Of a DNA stretch of 38,239 bases, positions 32,930-38,239 are shown piece after piece. The notes under the pieces were generated by a model. It made no database searches and was not told the DNA's origin. It saw only the letters and a list, made by a program, of their open reading frames with translations. This stretch comes from Saliniramus sp050485405. Lineage in GTDB: Bacteria > Pseudomonadota > Alphaproteobacteria > Rhizobiales > Beijerinckiaceae. The stretch is taken from positions 1-38,239 of the forward strand of contig JBJHBI010000036.1 of the NCBI GenBank assembly GCA_050485405.1. Reading direction: 5' to 3'. Each line of letters starts with the position of its first letter. Positions within the stretch are counted from its first letter, which is position 1. The position numbers and the translations under genes were made by a program.

Positions 32930-33349
32930 TCACAAACGCTTCAACTTGTCGGTTTCCGCGAGCGAACGGGCCACGGTCAGAAGATTCGAGCGGAAGCTCG
33001 GGATTTTGAGATTGGCGAAGATCAGCATCAACTGGCGCCCCTCGGGGTGCTCAAGAGCGCGCTGGATCTGGTAATCTTCCATCGCGACCACGTCATCGAC
33101 GACGTGAGCGATATCCTTCGAAGGCTTGAAGAAGTAATCGATCGGCACGTCCAGCGCCTCCGCAATCTGCTTGAGCCGGGCGGCACCGACGCGATCCGTA
33201 CCGTTTTCGTATTTCTGGACCTGTTGATACGATACGTCGATCTGAGCGGCGAGGTGTTGCTGGTTCAGACCCAGCACGTTTCTCCTGCTCTTGATCCGCC
33301 GCCCGATCTCAAAGTCGATCTCGTTCGGCGACTTCTTGTTTCGCAACAT
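32930..33349 (-). CDS. XRE-family transcriptional regulator
   Basis: A 139-residue DNA-binding protein with one Cro/CI-type helix-turn-helix (about residues 15-72): IGRRIKSRRNVLGLNQQHLA then AAQIDVSYQQVQKYENGTDR and VGAARLKQIAEALDVPIDYF. The V-S-Y/F-Q-Q-V-Q-K-Y-E-x-G pattern is typical of small alphaproteobacterial regulators that often govern symbiosis, motility or exopolysaccharide genes (PraR-like proteins are one example). The C-terminal ~60 residues contain no recognised sensor domain. ATG 33349 is preceded by GGGAG; the frame is open to 33400. It is next to the exopolysaccharide locus and may regulate it, but nothing in the sequence proves this. Confidence 0.88.
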   Translation of the reverse strand: MLRNKKSPNEIDFEIGRRIKSRRNVLGLNQQHLAAQIDVSYQQVQKYENGTDRVGAARLKQIAEALDVPIDYFFKPSKDIAHVVDDVVAMEDYQIQRALEHPEGRQLMLIFANLKIPSFRSNLLTVARSLAETDKLKRL

Positions 33350-33878
33350 GTTTTCGCTCTCCCAATCAGGCACCGCCGATACGGTAGCCGACAAAGACAC
33401 AACCGGAATTCACGCCGGGCGCGACAACCCCAGCGCGCAGGCAGTTGCTCGACAGAAACGCGTGAAAGTATGAAACGCGAACATCGAAGCATCCCTTGGT
33501 TCACCTTTTGATTTCCGGCGCCAAAATGTCGGAAACCACCAATAATACAACTCACACGGCATATCCGGATCCTGCAGCCCGAAAGTCACGGGATCCGACG
33601 GCACGCTTGAGGTGCATCGGCGACACTCTGCCCGCATCAATTTTTAATTTCAACTGCCAGATACATGATTCTCGCAAATTATATCATAAGTAGCACAACC
33701 TGACCCGCAAGACTCATCTTGCAATTGTTCACGTCTTACGAGCTTTGATTGATTTAGAATACTTATGCGTGTAATTGTCGGCAGAATGTTCCGATGCCGC
33801 GTGCCCGGCGGATCGCAGGGCACGCGGTTCTCGTCTTTGCACAACTGGTTGTATGAATGGCAGAATTCGCCGTAACGC
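33350..33878. other. Intergenic region, partly AT-rich
   Basis: This 529-base region lies between the XRE gene and the small conserved gene at 33879-34271. The first 150 bases should carry the XRE promoter. From about 33635 to 33780 the sequence is clearly AT-rich against its surroundings, and it ends just before a perfect 10-bp hairpin at 33797-33827. Short open frames occur (for example 33496-33693) but have no ribosome-binding site or coding character. Confidence 0.5.
33797..33827. terminator. Perfect 10-bp hairpin, terminator-like
   Basis: CCGCGTGCCC (33797-33806) and GGGCACGCGG (33818-33827) form a perfect stem with an 11-base loop. On the plus strand it is followed by TTCTCGTCTTT, a weak T-rich tail; on the minus strand it lies 51 bases after the stop of the gene at 33879-34271 with no T-run. 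It could end either that gene or an unrecognised plus-strand transcript. Confidence 0.55.
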
Positions 33879-34271
33879 TCAGCCGGCATTCTCGACGGCG
33901 ACGATCTGGAAGGTCTGCATCTCACCCTCGTCGTCACGAATCGAGAGGTATTCGCCGACCCGCATGACGTGGTCACCCAGCCGATAGGCGGGCTCGTCGT
34001 CGTCGTCGCGATTCGCGTCGTAATCGATCACCCACGTCGCGCCACCGGTGCCGCCCGGGCGATGACGCAGGAAACCGACATCCTCTTCGCGGCCCCAGAA
34101 CCGGTGCACCCGACACAGATCCTTGTGCCGGCGCCATTCCTCGATGTCGATATGGCCGTTCTCGTCGAGCGGCGCCACGATGTCGTAGCCATGCTGATGC
34201 GAGCCGGTCGGATGCTCCTTCGTCCGCGCGAGGTGCAGGGTGATGCGCTTGAAGTGGTGGGGGATGGACAT
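33879..34271 (-). CDS. Conserved-looking small protein of unknown function
   Basis: A 130-residue hydrophilic protein beginning MSIPHHFKRITLHLARTKEH and rich in His, Arg, Asp and Glu. A cluster DYDANRDDDDEPAYRLGDHV lies in the middle, and the C-terminus reads EYLSIRDDEGEMQTFQIVAV. There is no signal peptide, membrane segment or cysteine motif that would fix a function. The start is well supported: the ATG at 34271 has a perfect AGGAGGT at 7-base spacing. A much longer open frame continues upstream on this strand to 35063, but that part is opposite the metallo-hydrolase gene and is not coding. It reads like the conserved hypothetical proteins of Rhizobiales; I do not recognise a named family. 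Confidence 0.8.
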   Translation of the reverse strand: MSIPHHFKRITLHLARTKEHPTGSHQHGYDIVAPLDENGHIDIEEWRRHKDLCRVHRFWGREEDVGFLRHRPGGTGGATWVIDYDANRDDDDEPAYRLGDHVMRVGEYLSIRDDEGEMQTFQIVAVENAG

Positions 34272-34478
34272 GAACGGATACCTCCTGATCTCGACGGCTT
34301 GTGCCGCTTTCTCTGCGTCACTGTGACCATATGGGCGCAAGCTTCGCCTTGATCTCGAACAATCGCGGGCGACGCGATGGCCACGATTGCACCCTTGATC
34401 CCGAAGGCGCGGGGATGCACCCTGCGCATCCGTCGCTCCGACACCCATTTTTATCGCGCAAGCGCCAGGGAGTACCTC

Positions 34479-35120
34479 ATGCCCAGCCTGAAAGCCGCCA
34501 TCATCCCGGTCACGCCCTTCGAGCAGAACTGCACGCTGATCTGGGATGACGAGACGAAGGTCGGCGCCGTCGTCGATCCGGGCGGGGACGTCGCGCGCAT
34601 ACGCTCGGGGATCGAGGAACTTGGGCTGACCATCGAGAAGATCGTGATCACCCACGGCCATGTCGATCACATCGGCGGCGTCGCCGAACTGAGAGACGCG
34701 CTTGGCGTCCCTGTCGAGGGCCCGCATCGCGCCGACGAGCCGCTGATCGCCAACCTCCCCATGGTCGCCGAGCAATACGGCATCGGCAAGGTCGAGACCT
34801 TCACGCCCGATCGCTGGCTCGACGAGGGCGATGCATTCGACATTGCCGGCATCCCCTTCGAGATCCTGCACTGCCCCGGCCATTCCCCCGGTAGCGTCGT
34901 CTTCTTCCAGAAGGACCAGCGCTTCGCACTCGTCGGCGACGTGCTCTTCCGTGGCTCGGTCGGTCGCTCCGATCTGCCCGGCGGCGACATGGATACGCTG
35001 ATCAATTCCATCCGCACCAAGCTCCTGGTGCTCGGCGACGATGTCGGCTTCATCTGCGGCCACGGGCCAACCAGCAATATCGGCGACGAGCGGGCGAGCA
35101 ACCCGTTCCTTCGGGACTGA
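34479..35120 (+). CDS. Metallo-beta-lactamase-fold hydrolase, YcbL/glyoxalase II-like
   Basis: A 213-residue MBL-fold hydrolase. Metal ligands are visible in order: THGHVDHIGG (58-67, the H-x-H-x-D-H motif), HCPGHS (His 131 or 135), GDVLFRGSVGRSD (Asp 154 and the family's GR-x-D) and CGHGP (His 195). The closing GHGPTSNIGDERASNPFL is typical of the YcbL type of glyoxalase II, which lacks the C-terminal substrate-binding domain of GloB and hydrolyses S-lactoylglutathione or related thioesters. The start at 34479 follows CAGGGAG; an in-frame start at 34377 would add 34 residues without family character. It is convergent with the MoxR ATPase gene. Confidence 0.92.
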   Translation: MPSLKAAIIPVTPFEQNCTLIWDDETKVGAVVDPGGDVARIRSGIEELGLTIEKIVITHGHVDHIGGVAELRDALGVPVEGPHRADEPLIANLPMVAEQYGIGKVETFTPDRWLDEGDAFDIAGIPFEILHCPGHSPGSVVFFQKDQRFALVGDVLFRGSVGRSDLPGGDMDTLINSIRTKLLVLGDDVGFICGHGPTSNIGDERASNPFLRD

Positions 35121-35136
35121 CGGGGAAAGCCGCGCC

Positions 35137-36045
35137 CTACCCCCTCGCCTGCGCCTTCACTTCATCCAGCAGTTCCTGTGCTTTCGAGCCCTGGAGCTTC
35201 TGGATGTCGTCCTGATATTTCAAGAGGACGCCGAGCGTGTCGGAGACGAGGTGCGGATCGAGCGCCACCGCGTCGAGCTCGACGAGCGCGGAGGCCCAGT
35301 CGAGGCTCTCGGCGACGCCGGGCGACTTGAACAGTTCCTCCTTGCGGATCGCCTGCACGAAGGCGACGATCTCCTTCGACAGTTTCGCCGGCGCCTGCGG
35401 CACCTTCGCGCGCAGGATGGCGAGTTCGCGCGCGGCATCCGGGTAATCGACCCAGTGATACAGGCAGCGCCGCTTGAGCGCATCGTGGATCTCGCGCGTG
35501 CGGTTCGAGGTGATGATCACGATCGGCGGGCGCTCGGCGCGTACGGTGCCGTATTCCGGGATGGTGACCTGGAAATCGGAGAGGATCTCCAGAAGGAAGG
35601 CCTCAAAGGCCTCGTCCGTGCGGTCGAGCTCGTCGATCAGCAGGATGGGCGGCCCCGCCGTGTCGGGTTCCAGCGCCTGCAGGAGCGCGCGCTTGATCAG
35701 ATGCCGCTCGGAGAAGATATCGCCCTCGAGCCGTTCCCGATCAGCCTCGCCGGTCGCCTCCGCGAGCCGGATTTCCATCATCTGTCCGGCATAGTTCCAT
35801 TCATAGACGGCGGAGGAGACGTCGAGCCCCTCGTAGCATTGCAGCCGGATCAGCTTGCGGCCGAGCGCCTGGGAGAGCACCTTCGCGATCTCGGTCTTGC
35901 CCACCCCCGCCTCGCCTTCGAGAAACAGCGGGCGGTTGAGGCGCAGGGCGAGGAACAGCACCGTGGCGAGCGGGCGGTCGGAGACGTAGCCGGCGCCTTT
36001 GAGCAGGGCGAGCGTCTCGTCGATAGAGGCTGGATTCTCGGGCAC
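35137..36045 (-). CDS. moxR: MoxR-family AAA ATPase (CoxD-like)
   Basis: A 302-residue MoxR AAA+ ATPase. Walker A is GEAGVGKT (44-51), Walker B is ILLIDELDR (134-142), and sensor 1 is within IVIITSNRTREIHDALKRRC. Also typical are RLQCYEGLDVSSAVYEWNY and HWVDYPD. In carboxydotrophs CoxD is an ATPase of this kind that is needed for building the Mo-Cu centre of CO dehydrogenase, usually with the VWA protein CoxE. The start is GTG at 36045, the only in-frame start close to the P-loop region at family length. The gene lies downstream of coxM but behind a strong terminator (36067-36105), so it may have its own promoter. No coxE follows in the window. Confidence 0.9.
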   Translation of the reverse strand: MPENPASIDETLALLKGAGYVSDRPLATVLFLALRLNRPLFLEGEAGVGKTEIAKVLSQALGRKLIRLQCYEGLDVSSAVYEWNYAGQMMEIRLAEATGEADRERLEGDIFSERHLIKRALLQALEPDTAGPPILLIDELDRTDEAFEAFLLEILSDFQVTIPEYGTVRAERPPIVIITSNRTREIHDALKRRCLYHWVDYPDAARELAILRAKVPQAPAKLSKEIVAFVQAIRKEELFKSPGVAESLDWASALVELDAVALDPHLVSDTLGVLLKYQDDIQKLQGSKAQELLDEVKAQARG

Positions 36046-36066
36046 GCTGTCTCGTTCCGTCAGGAG

Positions 36067-36105
36067 AAAAAATCATCGGAGCGCGACTTTGCGGGTCGCG
36101 CTCCG
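36067..36105 (-). terminator. Intrinsic terminator between coxM and moxR
   Basis: On the minus strand CGGAGCGCGAC (36105-36095) pairs perfectly with GTCGCGCTCCG (36087-36077) around a 7-base loop and is followed by ATGATTTTTT (36076-36067). The 11-bp stem and six-T tail make a convincing Rho-independent terminator 26 bases after the coxM stop. Confidence 0.88.
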
Positions 36106-36130
36106 GAATGGTCGCCTGCGCCTCGGGCTC

Positions 36131-36934
36131 TCAGCGCCCCGTCGCAGCAGCCACGGCACGGCGCGCCATGACGCCGACGAGATGGGCACGGTACTCGGCA
36201 TCCGCATGGATGTCCGAATTCATGCCGCTCGCCGGAGGGCTCATCCCGTCGAGGGATTTCGGCGCGAAGCGCTTGGCGAGCGCCTCCTCCGCCTCGCTCC
36301 AACGGAACACGCCGTCCGAACCCGCACCGGTGACCGCCACGCGGATATCCGAGCCGCGCTTCGAGACGAAGACGCCGGCGAGCGCATAGCGCGAGGCGGG
36401 GTTGCGGAACTTGGCGTAAGCCGCCTTGGCGGGGATCGGGAAGGAGACCTTGGTGATGATTTCGCCTTCCTCGAGCGCGGTGTCGAACATGCCCGTGAAG
36501 AAATCTTCCGCGGCGACCTTGCGTTTGTTGGTGATGATCGTGGCTCCGAGCCCGAGGCAGGCTGCGGGATAATCGGCGGCGGGGTCGTTGTTGGCGATGG
36601 AACCACCGATCGTGCCGCGATGGCGCACCGCCGGATCGCCGATCAGTTCGGCGAGCTTGGCGAGGCCGGGGATCGCTTCCGCCACGATATCGGAGGCTGC
36701 GACCTCCGCATGGGTCGACATGGCGCCGATCACCACGGCGCGGCCTTTTTTCTCGATGCCGCGCAATTCACCCATCGCACCCAGATCGACGAGGGCGGAG
36801 GGCGCCGCGAGGCGCTGCTTCATGGTGGGAAGGAGGGTGTGACCGCCGGCGACGATCTTGGCATCCTCGTTCTTGAGGAGCAGCGCCGCCGCCTGGCGGA
36901 CATTGCTCGGGCGATGATATTCGAAAGCGTGCAT
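36131..36934 (-). CDS. coxM: FAD-binding subunit of a molybdenum hydroxylase (CoxM-like)
   Basis: A 267-residue medium subunit of the xanthine dehydrogenase/CO dehydrogenase family. FAD-binding motifs are AGGHTLLPTMKQRL (29-42) and RGTIGGSIANNDPAADYPA (106-124). The subunit passes electrons from the Fe-S subunit to quinone or another acceptor through FAD. The C-terminal CO_deh_flav_C-like domain runs from about 175. The start codon at 36934 has CGGAG upstream. The gene follows coxL after 75 bases that contain a hairpin. With coxL it forms part of a three-subunit enzyme; the small Fe-S subunit (coxS) is not in the window and presumably lies upstream of coxL. Confidence 0.92.
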   Translation of the reverse strand: MHAFEYHRPSNVRQAAALLLKNEDAKIVAGGHTLLPTMKQRLAAPSALVDLGAMGELRGIEKKGRAVVIGAMSTHAEVAASDIVAEAIPGLAKLAELIGDPAVRHRGTIGGSIANNDPAADYPAACLGLGATIITNKRKVAAEDFFTGMFDTALEEGEIITKVSFPIPAKAAYAKFRNPASRYALAGVFVSKRGSDIRVAVTGAGSDGVFRWSEAEEALAKRFAPKSLDGMSPPASGMNSDIHADAEYRAHLVGVMARRAVAAATGR

Positions 36935-36963
36935 TGGTTCGGTTCTCCGAATTCCTGATGGAA

Positions 36964-36989
36964 CGCGCGGGCGGCTGATCGCCCGCGCG
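36964..36989 (-). other. Intercistronic hairpin between coxL and coxM
   Basis: CGCGCGGGCG (36964-36973) and CGCCCGCGCG (36980-36989) form a perfect 10-bp GC stem with a 6-base loop, 20 bases after the coxL stop. There is no T-run on the minus strand, so it is more likely an mRNA-stabilising or processing element than a terminator. Confidence 0.65.
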
Positions 36990-37009
36990 GAGGGTGTCGT
37001 TCGAGCTTC

Positions 37010-38239
37010 TCACTCCGCCGCCATCGGCGCCTTCGCCTTGTGGATCGCGTGCCAGACCGCGCGCGGCGTGGCCGGCATCGGCACGTCCTCGTGGCCCACG
37101 GCATTGGTGATGGCGTTGATCACGGCCGGCGGCGCGGCGATCGCACCCGCCTCGCCACAGCCCTTGATGCCGAGCGGGTTCGAGGGGCACGGGGTCACCG
37201 TCATGCCGACATCGAAGGAGGGCAGATCATCGGCGCGGGGCATGGCGTAATCCATGTAGCTCGCCGTGACGAGCTGGCCGGATTCGTCATAGACCGCGTT
37301 CTCCAGAAGCGCCTGACCGACGCCCTGCGCGATGCCGCCATGGACCTGCCCCTCGACGATCATCGGGTTGATCACGACGCCGAAATCATCGACCGCCGTG
37401 AAGCGTTCGATCGTGGTCACGCCGGTATCGGGGTCGATCTCCACCTCGCAGATATGCACGCCTGCGGGGAAGGTGAAGTTCGTCGGATCGTAGAAGGCGC
37501 CTTCCTTCAGGCCGGGCTCGAGATCCTGGCCGGAGAACTTGTGGGCGATATAGGCCTGCAGCGCGACCTCGCCGAAGGCCATCGACTTGTCGGTGCCCGC
37601 GACGGAGAACTTGCCGTCGGAGAATTCGATGTCCTTTTCCGAAGCCTCCATCGCATAGGCGGCGACCTTCTTGCCCTTCTCGATCACCTTGTCGATGGCG
37701 CGGGTGATCGCCGACATGCCGACCGCGCCCGAACGCGAGCCGTAGGTGCCCATGCCGAACTGGACCTTGTCGGTATCGCCGTGGACGATGTTCACATTGT
37801 TGATATCGACGCCGAGGCGCTCAGAGACGAGCTGGGCGAAGGTGGTCTCATGGCCCTGGCCATGGCTGTGCGAGCCGGTCAGCACCTCGACCGAGCCGGT
37901 CGGATTGACGCGCACTTCCGCCGATTCCCAGAGACCGACACCAGCGCCCAGCGAGCCGACGGCCTGCGAGGGGGCGATGCCGCATGCCTCGATATAGCTC
38001 GAGAAGCCGATGCCGCGCAGCTTGCCTTTCTTGGCGCTCTCGCGCTTGCGCTTGTTGAAGCCTTTGTAGTCGGCCATCTCCAGCGCCTTGTCGAGGGAGG
38101 CGGTGTAGTCGCCGACATCGTAGTTCATGATGACCGGCGTCTGGTGCGGGAAGCGCTTGATGTAGTTCTTCTTGCGGAACTTCGCCGGATCCATGCCGAG
38201 CTCGCGCGCAGCCACTTCCACCAGCCGCTCGACGACGTA
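37010..38239 (-). CDS. coxL: Molybdopterin-binding large subunit, CO dehydrogenase-like (partial)
   Basis: The C-terminal ~409 residues of an aerobic CO dehydrogenase/xanthine dehydrogenase-type large subunit; the gene continues beyond the end of the window. Family stretches include LTGSHSHGQGHETTFAQLVS, FGMGTYGSRSGAVGMSA, EVEIDPDTGVTTIERFTAVD and GQVHGGIAQGVGQALLENAV. Near the end, GIKGCGEAGAIAAPPAVINA carries the Glu of the Mo active site. The loop that separates true form I CO dehydrogenases (AYRCSFR) from form II (AYRGAGR) lies upstream of the window, so CO oxidation is not proven; this could be another molybdenum hydroxylase of the same branch. First of the cox genes seen here, followed by coxM. 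Confidence 0.92.
   Translation of the reverse strand, partial: YVVERLVEVAARELGMDPAKFRKKNYIKRFPHQTPVIMNYDVGDYTASLDKALEMADYKGFNKRKRESAKKGKLRGIGFSSYIEACGIAPSQAVGSLGAGVGLWESAEVRVNPTGSVEVLTGSHSHGQGHETTFAQLVSERLGVDINNVNIVHGDTDKVQFGMGTYGSRSGAVGMSAITRAIDKVIEKGKKVAAYAMEASEKDIEFSDGKFSVAGTDKSMAFGEVALQAYIAHKFSGQDLEPGLKEGAFYDPTNFTFPAGVHICEVEIDPDTGVTTIERFTAVDDFGVVINPMIVEGQVHGGIAQGVGQALLENAVYDESGQLVTASYMDYAMPRADDLPSFDVGMTVTPCPSNPLGIKGCGEAGAIAAPPAVINAITNAVGHEDVPMPATPRAVWHAIHKAKAPMAAE

Noticed and set aside
33496..33693. Small plus-strand open frame with Asn/Thr-rich product
   Set aside because: It would need a TTG start, has no ribosome-binding site and runs into the AT-rich non-coding tract.
34272..35063. 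Upstream extension of the small unknown gene on the minus strand
   Set aside because: The extension is antisense to the glyoxalase II-like gene. The ideal AGGAGGT before ATG 34271 fixes the start there.

Overview
The window is a GC-rich chromosomal stretch from an alphaproteobacterium, most likely of the Hyphomicrobiales (Rhizobiales). This rests on the alpha-type DUF2155 and XRE-family proteins, the prkA-yeaH-spoVR operon, the TAXI-type TRAP transporter, the aerobic CO-dehydrogenase-type genes and the strong GC bias at third codon positions. I see no tRNA, rRNA, insertion sequence, phage gene or CRISPR array. The assignment is by recognition of protein families, not by a database search.

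Layout. 1-7.0 kb: the end of a DUF2155 gene, two small integral membrane proteins (DUF6790-like and TMEM175/DUF1211-like), a membrane-anchored coiled-coil protein, an aromatic-ring FAD monooxygenase, a spermidine-synthase-like protein and a DEAD-box RNA helicase with a DbpA-type RNA-binding domain. 7.0-10 kb: an OmpA-family envelope protein, a small periplasmic MliC-type lysozyme inhibitor and a DUF433/DUF5615 toxin-antitoxin pair preceded by a compact promoter and inverted repeat. 10.2-12.6 kb: a SulP anion transporter with a tandem universal stress protein. 12.6-17.5 kb (minus strand): the stress operon prkA-yeaH-spoVR. 17.9-19.3 kb: an MFS exporter. 19.3-23.1 kb: an AT-rich intergenic region with a tandem repeat and a leader hairpin, then a two-gene TAXI TRAP transporter whose genes are separated by a strong hairpin.

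23.2-32.6 kb is an exopolysaccharide locus in two divergent arms. The minus arm carries a NodB-type polysaccharide deacetylase and a very long Wzz/GumC-type chain-length protein whose C-terminus looks like a tyrosine-kinase domain that has lost its P-loop. The plus arm carries a small Wza-like export lipoprotein, one GT4 glycosyltransferase, a WcaJ-type initiating sugar-phosphate transferase and a Wzy/WaaL-type membrane protein. No flippase is visible. It is followed by an XRE-family regulator with a strong intrinsic terminator and two AT-rich or structured intergenic regions.

33.9-38.2 kb: a conserved small protein of unknown function, a YcbL-type glyoxalase II, and a molybdenum hydroxylase (CO-dehydrogenase-like) cluster on the minus strand: coxL (partial), coxM, an intrinsic terminator, then a MoxR/CoxD ATPase.

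The most interesting points are the degenerate kinase domain and Tyr/Gly-rich segment in the chain-length protein, the DUF433/DUF5615 module with its putative operator, the structured DNA around the XRE regulator (possible small RNAs), and the hairpins inside the TRAP and cox operons. I do not see an unambiguous new multi-gene defence or metabolic system.
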